From the NCBI RefSeq assembly GCF_030252425.1, contig NZ_CP126994.1, positions 2,108,001 to 2,172,000 of the forward strand: a stretch of DNA of 64,000 nucleotides, read 5' to 3'. The translations under genes and the position numbers were made by a program. Source of the DNA: Acidisoma sp. PAMC 29798 (GTDB lineage Bacteria > Pseudomonadota > Alphaproteobacteria > Acetobacterales > Acetobacteraceae). Below are positions 17,605 to 25,349 of this stretch, piece by piece (position 1 is the first letter of the stretch; the number at the start of each line of letters is the position of its first letter). A model generated the notes under the pieces. That model had not been told where the DNA came from. It worked only from the letters and a program-made list of their open reading frames with translations, and ran no database searches.

Positions 17605-18321
17605 CGCCGGCTCGGTGTCCAGAGCGTAGCCGGCGGCGCGCACGGTGCGGACGACATCCAGCTCGTCCGGCCCATTGATCGCCTTGCGCAGCCGGCGGAT
17701 ATGCACATCGACCGTACGTGGCTCGACATGGATGTTCGGACCCCAGATGGCGTCGAGCAGTTCCTCCCGCGAGAAAACGCGGCGCGGGCGCTGCATGAGG
17801 AATTCCATCAGCCGGTATTCGGTCGGCCCAAGATGCAGCGCGCGGCCGTTGCGGCTTATCCGATGCGCACCGAGATCGAGCACGATGTCATGGAAGCGCA
17901 GCTCACCCTTGGCTGGCACGGTATTGGACCGGCGCATCAGCGCGCGCATGCGGGCGACCAGCGCCTCGGTGCTGAAGGGCTTGGTGACATAATCGTCCGC
18001 ACCGGTATTGAGTCCGCGCACAGCATCCTGGTCCTCGCTGCGTGCGGTGATCATGATCACCGGCAATTCGCGGGTTGCAGGCTTGCGACGGATTTGGCGG
18101 CAAACCTCAATGCCGGACAGATGCGGCAGCATCCAGTCCAGCAGAACCATATCCGGCTTCAGCTCGGCAATGCGCGTCAGCGCCTCCTCCCCGTCCCCGG
18201 CTTCCTCGACCCGAAAACCCTGCTTTTCAAGGTTGTAGCGAAGCATGGTCATGAGAGCTGCCTCGTCCTCGACGATGAGAACGAGGGGCTTGTTGGAAAT
18301 GGCAGCGCCGTCTGGAATCAC
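17602..18321 (-). CDS. phoB: Phosphate regulon response regulator PhoB
   Basis: OmpR/PhoB-type transcription activator of phosphate-starvation genes. GTG 18321 is chosen because the receiver core (NKPLVLIVEDEAALMTMLRYN) begins 9 residues later and the start lies 4 nt after the phoU stop; longer reading frames run back through phoU. 239 aa. Phospho-acceptor Asp in DMVLLDWMLPHLSG, Thr in IMITARSED, Lys in DDYVTKPFS. The C-terminal winged helix (about 140-235) shows LGPTEYRLMEFLMQRPRRVFSREELLD and EPRTVDVHIRRLRKAI. The sensor phoR is not in the window. Confidence 0.95.
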   Translation of the reverse strand: MIPDGAAISNKPLVLIVEDEAALMTMLRYNLEKQGFRVEEAGDGEEALTRIAELKPDMVLLDWMLPHLSGIEVCRQIRRKPATRELPVIMITARSEDQDAVRGLNTGADDYVTKPFSTEALVARMRALMRRSNTVPAKGELRFHDIVLDLGAHRISRNGRALHLGPTEYRLMEFLMQRPRRVFSREELLDAIWGPNIHVEPRTVDVHIRRLRKAINGPDELDVVRTVRAAGYALDTEPA

Positions 18322-18325
18322 GCGA

Positions 18326-19057
18326 TCAATCCTCGCCGAGCTGACGGCCCGGGGTGGCATAGGGGCTTTCACCGCGCGGCCGCTCGGACGGCAATGCCTC
18401 GCCGGTGATGGCATAGTAGATGGTTTCGGCGATATTGGTCGCGTGGTCGCCCATACGCTCAAGGTTCTTGGCGATCGCCAGCACATGCGTACACGGCGTG
18501 ATGTTGCGCGGATCTTCCATCATATAGGTGATCTGCTCGCGGAAGATGCCGGAATAGACGTCGTCGATCATGCTATCCGACCGCCAGACCTCAACCGCAC
18601 GCTCCGCATTGCCCTCACCCACCGCATCGACGGTGAGCTTGAGGTTGTCCTGAACCAGGCGCGCCATATGGCCGATGCCGCTCAGCGTATAGGGATGCGC
18701 GGTCTCGTTGAGGATCAGGCTGCGTTTCGCGACATTGGCGGCATAATCGCCGATCCGTTCTAGATCGCCGCTGATCTTGAGGCTCGCGACGATCAGCCGC
18801 AGGTCAGCCGCCACGGGCTGGCGCAGCGCCAGCAGCCGAATGGCGAATTGCTCGATCTCACGCTCCAGCGCATCGACCTTGGGATCGTCCTGAACGGCAT
18901 AGGTCGCGGCCGTGGTGTTGTGCTCCATCACGGCACGCGTGGCATTGGCGGCTTGCGCTTCCACCATGCCGCCCATCTGCGTCACCATGCCACGAAGCCG
19001 GCTCAATTCCTGTTCGTAGCTTTTCACGAGATGCTCCGGTTCTGATCCGATGACCAT
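18326..19057 (-). CDS. phoU: Phosphate-specific transport regulator PhoU
   Basis: Cytoplasmic two-repeat helical bundle that couples PstB activity to PhoR signalling. The start is placed at ATG 19057 (MVIGSEPEHLVKSYEQELSRL), 10 nt after pstB ends; an ATG at 19111 would overlap pstB by 44 nt and add an unlike tail. 243 aa. Both PhoU repeats show the E/D metal-binding signature: LRLIVASLKISGDLERIGDYAANVAKR (about 85-110) and VLAIAKNLERMGDHATNIAE (about 195-215). Lies between pstB and phoB. Confidence 0.95.
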   Translation of the reverse strand: MVIGSEPEHLVKSYEQELSRLRGMVTQMGGMVEAQAANATRAVMEHNTTAATYAVQDDPKVDALEREIEQFAIRLLALRQPVAADLRLIVASLKISGDLERIGDYAANVAKRSLILNETAHPYTLSGIGHMARLVQDNLKLTVDAVGEGNAERAVEVWRSDSMIDDVYSGIFREQITYMMEDPRNITPCTHVLAIAKNLERMGDHATNIAETIYYAITGEALPSERPRGESPYATPGRQLGED

Positions 19058-19067
19058 GTCCTCTAGA

Positions 19068-19883
19068 TCACCCAAACCGGCCGGTGATGTATTCTTGGGT
19101 GCGCCGTTCACGTGGGCTGGTGAACATCTGCGCAGCGGCGTCCACTTCCACCAATTCGCCCAGGTAGAAGAAGGCGACCCGGTCGGCGCAGCGCGCGGCC
19201 TGCTGCATATTGTGCGTGACGATGACGATGGTGAAATCTTTCTTGAGCTCGTCGATCAGCTCCTCGACCTTGGCAGTGCTGATCGGGTCAAGGGCACTGG
19301 TCGGCTCATCGAGCAGCAGGACCGAGGGCTTCACCGCGATGCTGCGGGCGATGCACAGGCGCTGCTGCTGTCCGCCCGACATCCCGGCGGCGGATGTCTT
19401 CAACCGGTCTTTGACCTCATCCCACAGCGCCGCGCGCGTCAGCGACCACTGCACGCGCTCATCCATCTCGGCGCGGGACAGCTTTTCATGGAGGCGCACG
19501 CCAAAGGCGACGTTGTCGTAGATCGACATCTGAAAGGGTGTCGGCTTCTGGAAGACCATGCCAACCCGGCTGCGCAGATCATTCAGGTCCACGTCGGACG
19601 CGATGATGTTTGTGCCATCGAGCAGCACCTCACCGGTCGCGCGTTGGCCGGGATAAAGGTCATACATCCGGTTGATGACGCGCAGCAGGGTGGACTTGCC
19701 GCAGCCCGACGGCCCGATCATCGCCACCACCTGACGGTCGATGACTTCCAGGTTGATCGACTTGAGAGCGTGGTTCTTGCCGTAATAGAAATCGAGCGAA
19801 CGGATCGAAATGCGGGGTTGCGCGTCCACGGGCGTGGCATCGACCACGGCCGGACTGGCCTTTTCAATCACCGCCATATTCAT
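19068..19883 (-). CDS. pstB: Phosphate ABC transporter ATPase PstB
   Basis: ATPase of the high-affinity PstSCAB phosphate importer. ATG 19883 (MNMAVIEKA) has a GGTGG Shine-Dalgarno-like stretch; ATG 19877 is an alternative. 271 aa. Walker [19 protein letters not shown]-loop [19 protein letters not shown], signature [16 protein letters not shown], Walker [14 protein letters not shown], His-loop [13 protein letters not shown], and the PstB-typical [10 protein letters not shown]. pstS, pstC and pstA are absent upstream, where the next gene is an unrelated peroxiredoxin; they must lie elsewhere in the genome. Confidence 0.96.
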   Translation of the reverse strand: MNMAVIEKASPAVVDATPVDAQPRISIRSLDFYYGKNHALKSINLEVIDRQVVAMIGPSGCGKSTLLRVINRMYDLYPGQRATGEVLLDGTNIIASDVDLNDLRSRVGMVFQKPTPFQMSIYDNVAFGVRLHEKLSRAEMDERVQWSLTRAALWDEVKDRLKTSAAGMSGGQQQRLCIARSIAVKPSVLLLDEPTSALDPISTAKVEELIDELKKDFTIVIVTHNMQQAARCADRVAFFYLGELVEVDAAAQMFTSPRERRTQEYITGRFG

Positions 19884-20009
19884 CCACCTACCCCACTGAC
19901 CGACTCTGATACTTAGTCCGGCTCCATGTGCTGGGGAATAGCGGGTTGGGTGCCGAGGCACTATGGCCGCTGCGTGAAGCTTTGATGACGGCCCCAAGAG
20001 GCCTAGGGC

Positions 20010-20033
20010 GGCCTGCGACGGCATCCGCAGGCC
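20010..20033. other. Strong hairpin between pstB and peroxiredoxin genes
   Basis: GGCCTGCG (20010-20017) pairs with CGCAGGCC (20026-20033) around an 8-nt loop. It starts 12 nt beyond the peroxiredoxin stop on the minus strand. No T-tract follows on that strand; the run of six A at 20035-20040 would be upstream of it. It may therefore be a 3'-end stabiliser or factor-dependent terminator rather than an intrinsic one. Confidence 0.5.
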
Positions 20034-20044
20034 GAAAAAAGACG

Positions 20045-20695
20045 CTATTCGGCGGCCTTCGGTGCTGCGTTGAGGTCCACGATCCGCAGATAGGGGCGCA
20101 GCGTCGTCCAACCCTGGGGGAAGCGCGCCTTGGCATCCTCGTCTGACAGGCTCGGCACGATGATGACCTTTTCGCCAGGCGTCCAATCGGCCGGCGTCGC
20201 GACCTTGGTGCTGTCAGTGAGTTGCAGGCTGTCGATCACCCGCAGGATCTCGTGAAAGTTGCGACCCGTGGCCGGCGGATAGGTGAGGATCAGGCGCACC
20301 TTCTTGTTCGGGTCGATGATAAAGACGCTGCGCACTGTCAGGCTGGGGTCGGATTCCGGATGGACCATGCCGTAGAGGTGGGCGACCGTACGGTCCTTAT
20401 CCGCGATCACCGGGAAGTTGAGGGCCTGGCCCTGCGTCTCCAGGATGTCCGTCTCCCAGGCGGCGTGGTTCTCGGTGCTGTCGACCGAAAGGCCGACCGG
20501 CTTCACCTGTCGCTTGTCCCATTCAGGCGCGAGGCGCGCGACGGCGGCGAGTTCCGTGGTGCAGACCGGAGTGAAATCCTTTGGATGGCTGAACAGAATG
20601 CCCCAGTACGCCCCCAGATAATCATGCAGCTTGATCGGGCCACGGCTGCTGTCCTGCTCGAAATCGGGGGCGATCTGCCCGAGTTGAATGGTCAT
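20045..20695 (-). CDS. 1-Cys peroxiredoxin (Prx6 type)
   Basis: Thiol peroxidase that reduces hydrogen peroxide and organic peroxides. ATG 20695 ([19 protein letters not shown]) with AGGA about 8 nt upstream; a 29-residue longer opening is not family-like. 216 aa. Peroxidatic Cys45 lies in [15 protein letters not shown]; no other Cys is present, which marks the 1-Cys/Prx6 class. [21 protein letters not shown] and the long C-terminal dimerisation arm ([16 protein letters not shown]) also match Prx6. Appears to be a single-gene unit. Confidence 0.95.
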   Translation of the reverse strand: MTIQLGQIAPDFEQDSSRGPIKLHDYLGAYWGILFSHPKDFTPVCTTELAAVARLAPEWDKRQVKPVGLSVDSTENHAAWETDILETQGQALNFPVIADKDRTVAHLYGMVHPESDPSLTVRSVFIIDPNKKVRLILTYPPATGRNFHEILRVIDSLQLTDSTKVATPADWTPGEKVIIVPSLSDEDAKARFPQGWTTLRPYLRIVDLNAAPKAAE

Positions 20696-20765
20696 AACGT
20701 GAGTCCTTAGGAGTGTGTCGCAGCCCAGATCGCACCTCGCGGCGGGGCGATCAAGCGACGCGGTC

Positions 20766-21737
20766 TCAGGCCTGATCGTCACCTTCCGGCAGCGGGTCCA
20801 CGGTACCCGGGCGCATCACGACCTCGGCGCCGATCAGGCGATGTGCATGCGAGAAGCGGCGCCAATACCAGCCATCCTCGCGGAAGGGCCTCAGCCTGAC
20901 ACCGATCGGGATCGTCGCCCCACTGGCATCCCGGTGCAGAGTCTGGGTGCAATCGAGGATGAGAGGTGTGGCCGTGGGTGACTGCCCCACCACCCCCAGC
21001 CACATGACGACATGCGACACCCGATCCTGCCTGTTGCGGATGTACAGTAGATCGGCGGGCGCCAAAACCGCGCGGAGATCGTCGTAGCGACGCACATCGA
21101 TGCGCCGGGCCCGCAGCACCCCGACGTCGCCGGGTCCCGGAAGATCGACCGTATGGCCCTGGAGGGCGATGCCCGTCGGAAGTTTGAGGCCGAGGGCATA
21201 GTTATAGGCGAAGGAGACGAAGTTGCTGCAATCGAGGCCCGGCCCATTGGAACCGGCCTCGACTGGCAGCCAGGGCCATCCCGCCGGTGGCCCCCAGGAC
21301 GGCACATGATGGTGCTGATAGGGGAGGCCGATATGGCGGGCGGCGACCGAGATCACCCTCTGGCGACGATAATCCTCATCCTGCCGCGCCAAAGTGGGCT
21401 GAGGGTATTGCCGCGCCGGCGGACCCCAGGCTGCGCCGCGCGCCCCCCGATATGCGGTCTCCCACGCGGGGACGGACTCTGCGGCCTCGGCATCCGGATC
21501 GTTCCAGGGTGCCCGATCGAAGCCGGTATTCAGCAAGGTTGTGTCGATCGAGAAGGCCAGGGAATAGGGAGAGAGATAGTCCGGCCCGACCGTGACAGGC
21601 GCAGCCTCACCCACGGTTTGCGCTCCCGATGCCCGCGTCGTAAACGCCGCAGCGAGTCCCGCCAGGCCCGCCAGGATCACGCGGCGGGGTGTGCGTTCCA
21701 CGCGGTCACACGCCGCCCCTTGATAGAGGTCCAGCAT
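20766..21737 (-). CDS. NlpC/P60-family cell-wall hydrolase-like protein, exported
   Basis: Probable periplasmic cysteine peptidase or amidase. From ATG 21737 the product has 323 aa. A twin-arginine-containing signal sequence (RTPRRVILAGLAGLAAAFTTRASGA) is visible at about 17-42. The catalytic Cys is in GPGLDCSNFVSFAYNYALG and the His in DRVSHVVMWLG, the NlpC/P60 order. The block between the signal and the core (YLSPYSLAFSIDTTLLNTGFDRAPW) is family-specific. The start codon overlaps the divergent HAD gene's ATG within one CATG. A downstream GTG at the VERTPRR position is an alternative start. Confidence 0.8.
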   Translation of the reverse strand: MLDLYQGAACDRVERTPRRVILAGLAGLAAAFTTRASGAQTVGEAAPVTVGPDYLSPYSLAFSIDTTLLNTGFDRAPWNDPDAEAAESVPAWETAYRGARGAAWGPPARQYPQPTLARQDEDYRRQRVISVAARHIGLPYQHHHVPSWGPPAGWPWLPVEAGSNGPGLDCSNFVSFAYNYALGLKLPTGIALQGHTVDLPGPGDVGVLRARRIDVRRYDDLRAVLAPADLLYIRNRQDRVSHVVMWLGVVGQSPTATPLILDCTQTLHRDASGATIPIGVRLRPFREDGWYWRRFSHAHRLIGAEVVMRPGTVDPLPEGDDQA

Positions 21738-22404
21738 GCGGTTCGAAAGCGGTCGGCAACTCACGGCGCGTGGCTTCCTGTTCGACATGGACGGGACTCT
21801 CGTCGATTCGGGCGCCGTCGTCGAGCGTGTCTGGGGTGCCTGGGCGATCCGCCACGGGCTCGATCCCGTCGGGCTGCTGCCGGTGGCCCACGGACGGCGC
21901 GCCATCGAAACCATCCGCATGTTCGCGCCCTCGGTGCGCGACCCCGAAGCCGAAGCGAGAATTTTGGAAGACGCGGAGCGACTGGATCTGGAAGGTCTGG
22001 TCGAAATCCCCGGCGCCCGCGCCCTCATCGCATCCCTGCCGCCGGAGCGTTGGGCGCTGGTCACCTCGGCCGACGCCGCGCTGGCGCGCTCTCGCCTCGC
22101 CGCCTGCGGCCTACCCGTGCCGCGCGTCTTCATCACCGCCGAATCGGTCGAGCGCGGCAAGCCCGATCCGCGCTGCTACCAGCTTGGCGCCGAGGGACTG
22201 GGCTTGGATCCCGCCGACTGCATCGTGTTCGAGGATGCGGATGCGGGCCTCGCCGCCGGCCGTGCCGCCGGCGCGCAGATTGTGGCGGTGGCCTCCACCC
22301 AATCCGCCGAAGGATTGGACCGCAAGGGTGAGCTTTGGGTACCCGATCTCTCGGGCCTTCAAGCGCGGATGGACGGAGACTGGCTGCAGCTCAATCACGT
22401 CTGA
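21736..22404 (+). CDS. HAD-superfamily sugar-phosphatase-like hydrolase
   Basis: 222 aa. Motif I FLFDMDGTLVDSGAVV has the nucleophile Asp17 and Asp19. Motif II is WALVTSADAAL, motif III the Lys in VERGKPDPRCYQLGAEGLG, and motif IV CIVFEDADAGLAAGRAAGA. The cap is the small helical C1 type inserted at about 30-90, as in YfbT/glycerol-3-phosphatase and phosphoglycolate-type enzymes. The exact phosphate ester is unknown. Its ATG at 21736 overlaps the divergent NlpC/P60 gene's ATG. Confidence 0.88.
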   Translation: MRFESGRQLTARGFLFDMDGTLVDSGAVVERVWGAWAIRHGLDPVGLLPVAHGRRAIETIRMFAPSVRDPEAEARILEDAERLDLEGLVEIPGARALIASLPPERWALVTSADAALARSRLAACGLPVPRVFITAESVERGKPDPRCYQLGAEGLGLDPADCIVFEDADAGLAAGRAAGAQIVAVASTQSAEGLDRKGELWVPDLSGLQARMDGDWLQLNHV

Positions 22405-22482
22405 CGGTCGTCACACGGGCGCCCCGAATTTGCCATGCCTGGGCGCCATCCACTCGTCTAAGATAAAAGAAGGGAGGACCGC

Positions 22483-22893
22483 ATGACCTGTTCATTCGTC
22501 ACCAAGAGCCTGCGAGGCATCGCTCTGGCCGCCCTCGGAACCGTCACGTTACTCGGGGCCGGCGGGGTCCTGACTCCAACGCCGGCGCATGCCTGGTGGC
22601 GCGGCGGCGTCTGGTATGGCGGGCCGCGCTTCTACGGGCCGCGACCCTATTATGGCCCCCGGCCCTACTACGCGCCGCCGCCGGTCTATTATCCGCCACC
22701 GCCCGTCTATTACGCACCGCCGGTCTATGTGCCGCCACCGGTCTATTATCCGCCGGCTGCGAGCTACCCAGGACCGGCACGGACCTGCTTTACGCCAACC
22801 AATAACTGCCCGATGGAAGTGCCGCGCGCGCCCGGCGCCGCTTGCTACTGCTCCAACGGCGCGGGCGGCCAGTCTTGGGGCACGGCGCACTGA
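22483..22893 (+). CDS. Small exported Pro/Tyr-repeat protein
   Basis: 136 aa; function unknown. Signal peptide with cleavage expected after TPAHA (residue 38). The mature part starts with WWRGGVWYGG, continues with PRPYY/PPVYY repeats (about 48-95), and ends with a compact four-Cys region: CFTPTNNCPMEVPRAPGAACYCSNGAGG. AAGGGAGGACCGC provides a strong ribosome-binding site at 22471-22482. Similar small secreted proteins with a PY-rich stretch and a CPxxxPxAPGxxCxC end occur in related bacteria. A surface or envelope role is only a guess. Confidence 0.75.
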   Translation: MTCSFVTKSLRGIALAALGTVTLLGAGGVLTPTPAHAWWRGGVWYGGPRFYGPRPYYGPRPYYAPPPVYYPPPPVYYAPPVYVPPPVYYPPAASYPGPARTCFTPTNNCPMEVPRAPGAACYCSNGAGGQSWGTAH

Positions 22894-22921
22894 TCCATGC
22901 CGCTGTCTTTGGCTGAGTCCC

Positions 22922-23638
22922 ATGACTGATCGGGTGAAGGTCACGGCCCTGCTCGTCTGCGCGGGGCGTGGGACGCGCATGGGCCCCGGCTCGCCCAAGC
23001 AATATCGTGCCTTGGGCGGCATGGCGGTGCTGCGCCACACCGCCCTCGCCTTCAGCCGCCATGCCGCGATCACCGCCATCGCCGTGGTCATCCATCCCGA
23101 TGACCGCGTCCTGTATGACGCGGCGACCGAGGGCATGGATTTGCTACCCCCGATCTTCGGCGGGGCAACGCGTGACGAGTCGGTGCGCCTGGGACTGGAG
23201 GCGCTGGCCGAGACGTCGCCCGATCTGGTGCTGATCCATGACGGTGTGCGGCCTTTCGTGACCGCTGAGACCATCACCGCCGTGATTGCCGCCTTGAACG
23301 AAGGGCCAGCGGCGATCGCCGCTATGCCGGTCTTCGACACCATCAAATCCTGCCAGGGCGGCGTCATTACCGGCACCATCGACCGTGCGCCGCTGTGGCG
23401 GGCACAGACGCCACAGGGCTTCACCTATCCCGAGATCGTCGCCGCCCATCGCGCCGCCCGTCTGCGCACTGACCTTCCGCCAATGACGGATGACGCCGCC
23501 GTGGCCGAAGCCGCCGGCCTGCCGGTGCGCGTGATCCTGGGGTCCGAGGATGCCTTCAAGATCACGACGGAGGCGGACCTGCGTCGTGCCGAGCGCCACC
23601 TGCGTGACGAGGCCTGGCTGCCCGCAGCGCCGCAATAA
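22922..23638 (+). CDS. ispD: 2-C-methyl-D-erythritol 4-phosphate cytidylyltransferase, monofunctional
   Basis: Third step of the MEP isoprenoid pathway: MEP plus CTP to CDP-ME. Start at ATG 22922 (MTDRVKVTALLVCAGRGTRMG), 28 nt after the previous stop. 238 aa. The nucleotide-binding loop is VCAGRGTRMGPGSPKQY, followed by GGATRDESVRLGLEAL, LIHDGVRPFV, RAQTPQGF, TDDAAVAEAAGLPV and ILGSEDAFKITTEADL. Many alphaproteobacteria have a fused IspDF; here the protein stops just after the IspD domain. The last 77 nt overlap the convergent LysR gene. Confidence 0.96.
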   Translation: MTDRVKVTALLVCAGRGTRMGPGSPKQYRALGGMAVLRHTALAFSRHAAITAIAVVIHPDDRVLYDAATEGMDLLPPIFGGATRDESVRLGLEALAETSPDLVLIHDGVRPFVTAETITAVIAALNEGPAAIAAMPVFDTIKSCQGGVITGTIDRAPLWRAQTPQGFTYPEIVAAHRAARLRTDLPPMTDDAAVAEAAGLPVRVILGSEDAFKITTEADLRRAERHLRDEAWLPAAPQ

Positions 23639-24506
23639 AGGCCGCCAGGGTCGGCGGCACCTGTTTGCGGCTGGGATAGTAGAGAAAGTAGCCCGCAAAC
23701 GGGGGCGTCCATTCCTCCAGCAGCCGCACCAGCCGGCCAGCCGCGAGATCCGGCGCCGCTTGATCCGCCAGCACATAGGCGATCCCGAGACCATCCATCG
23801 CGGCGCCGAGCATGAGTTCGGGCGCGTTAAAGGTCAGAGGCCCATCGACCTTGATCTCCAATGTGCGGCCGTCCGCTTCGAAATCCCAGGCCATGATCGG
23901 GCTTGCGGGCGTGATGCGGTAATTGATGCAGTCATGCTGCGTCAGATCCTGCGGCATTGCCGGCGCGGTGTGGCGGGCGAGATAGCCGGGCGAGGCCACC
24001 ACGGCCATCCGCAAGTCGAGACCGACGCTGACCGCGATCATGTCCTTGTCGAGCTTCTCGCCCAGGCGGATCCCCGCATCGAGCCGATCAGCGATGATGT
24101 CACGGAACTGGGTGTCGATCAGCACCTCGACCTTTGCCTGCCGATGCGCCGCGTGAAAGGCCGGCAGCACAGGCCGGATCACCGTCTCGTAGGCATGGCG
24201 TGTCGCGGTGATGCGCACGGTGCCGGACAAGGCCCCGCGGTCCTGCCCCAGCTGTTCAAGGGCGCCGCCAATCTCCACGAGCGCAGGCTCCAGCGCGCGA
24301 AGCAACTGCGCCCCCGCCGCCGTCGCGGCGACGCTCCGGCTGTTGCGTTGAAGAAGCCGCACATCGAGCCGCGCCTCAAGCCCCTTGATGAGGTGGCTGA
24401 GCGCGGAGGTAGAGAGCCGCAACTCCGCCGCCGCCCGGGTGAAGCTGCGGGTGCGCGCGACAACCGCGAAAGCCGCAAGATCGTCCAGAGTGCCGCGCAT
24501 CATCAT
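23562..24506 (-). CDS. LysR-family transcriptional regulator
   Basis: 314 aa. Winged helix-turn-helix at residues 4-62 (LDDLAAFAVVARTRSFTRAA, then AELRLSTSALSHLIKGLEARLDVRLLQR); the effector-binding domain covers about 90-295 (GTVRITATRHAYETVIRPVL, DIIADRLDAGIRLGE, GLGIAYVLAD). Three tandem ATGs (24506, 24503, 24500) compete as starts. It diverges from an SDR gene across an intergenic dyad, the classic LysR target layout. The C-terminal tail after AAFIAALRAARP reads across the end of ispD. Confidence 0.9.
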   Translation of the reverse strand: MMMRGTLDDLAAFAVVARTRSFTRAAAELRLSTSALSHLIKGLEARLDVRLLQRNSRSVAATAAGAQLLRALEPALVEIGGALEQLGQDRGALSGTVRITATRHAYETVIRPVLPAFHAAHRQAKVEVLIDTQFRDIIADRLDAGIRLGEKLDKDMIAVSVGLDLRMAVVASPGYLARHTAPAMPQDLTQHDCINYRITPASPIMAWDFEADGRTLEIKVDGPLTFNAPELMLGAAMDGLGIAYVLADQAAPDLAAGRLVRLLEEWTPPFAGYFLYYPSRKQVPPTLAAFIAALRAARPRHAGGARHDAGPPPS

Positions 24507-24556
24507 CCCATTCCGCTCAACCTGCCATCGCGATCTTAGCGGATAGTGGGATGATG
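24501..24556. promoter_or_regulatory. Dyad in the LysR-SDR divergent region (probable LysR binding site)
   Basis: CATCATCCCA (24501-24510) is perfectly inverted as TGGGATGATG (24547-24556), and CCGCT (24513-24517) pairs with AGCGG (24538-24542). The left arm covers the LysR start codons and the right arm lies about 45 nt upstream of the SDR start, so bound LysR could repress itself and act on the SDR gene. Confidence 0.55.
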
Positions 24557-24601
24557 CGTCAGCCTCTATGTCTTCAGGCACACATCCCAAGGGGTGGTTT
24601 T

Positions 24602-25336
24602 ATGTCCCAATTGAACGACAAGGTCGTGCTGATCACCGGCGCATCGAGCGGCATCGGTGAAGGCACGGCGCGCGTGCTGGCTGCCGCCGGGGCGCGGCTT
24701 GTGCTCGGCGCCCGCCGCACGGATCGCCTGCAGGCGCTGGCCGAGGACCTGACGGCGCAGGGCGCGCAGGTGCGGTTTCGGACCCTCGACGTTACGAGTC
24801 TGGTGGAGATGCAGGCCTTCGTCGCCTTCGCCGAGAGCGCATTCGGCCGCGTTGACGTGCTGGTCAATAATGCCGGCGTGATGCCGCTGTCGCCCCTGGC
24901 CGCCTTGAAGGTTGATGAGTGGAACTGGATGATCGACGTGAACATCCGTGGCGTCTTGCACGGCATCGCGGCCGTTCTGCCGAAGATGGAAGCCCAAGGT
25001 GCGGGCCAGATCATCAACGTCTCCTCGATCGGCGGCTTCGTGGCACAACCAACCGCCGCCGTTTATGCCGCGACGAAGTTCGCGGTGCGCGCGATTTCAG
25101 AAGGCCTGCGCAAGGAACATGACAAAATCCGCTGCACCTGTGTCTATCCCGGCGTCGTCGAATCCGAACTTGCGGATACGATCAGCGATGCGACCGCGCG
25201 CGACCGCATGATCACCTATCGCAAGACGGCCATCCAACCGGATGCGATTGGACGTGCCATCCTGTTTGCCATTGAACAACCCGGCGATGTCGATGTGAAC
25301 GAGATCGTCGTGCGTCCCTCGGCGACGGTGGTCTAG
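24602..25336 (+). CDS. Short-chain dehydrogenase/reductase
   Basis: NAD(P)-dependent oxidoreductase, classical SDR. ATG 24602 (MSQLNDKVVLITGASSGIGEG) preceded by AAGGGGTGG. 244 aa. Cofactor loop TGASSGIG (residues 12-19), NNAG motif in VLVNNAGVMPLSPL, catalytic Ser in INVSSIGGF, YxxxK in YAATKFAVRA. Regulated most likely by the divergent LysR protein. Substrate unknown; LysR/SDR pairs of this kind are common accessory genes. Confidence 0.93.
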   Translation: MSQLNDKVVLITGASSGIGEGTARVLAAAGARLVLGARRTDRLQALAEDLTAQGAQVRFRTLDVTSLVEMQAFVAFAESAFGRVDVLVNNAGVMPLSPLAALKVDEWNWMIDVNIRGVLHGIAAVLPKMEAQGAGQIINVSSIGGFVAQPTAAVYAATKFAVRAISEGLRKEHDKIRCTCVYPGVVESELADTISDATARDRMITYRKTAIQPDAIGRAILFAIEQPGDVDVNEIVVRPSATVV

Positions 25337-25349
25337 AGCCAGATGGGAT

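Noticed and set aside
20010-20040. Intrinsic terminator after the peroxiredoxin gene
   Set aside because: The stem is strong, but the A-run lies on the wrong side: on the minus strand the T-run precedes the stem, so it is not a rho-independent terminator for that gene.
21153-22331. 392-codon plus-strand frame spanning the NlpC/P60 and HAD genes
   Set aside because: Overlaps both real genes in the wrong frame and is Arg-rich without motifs.
22549-23424. Minus-strand frame over the secreted Pro/Tyr gene and ispD
   Set aside because: Shadow of repetitive GC-rich coding sequence.
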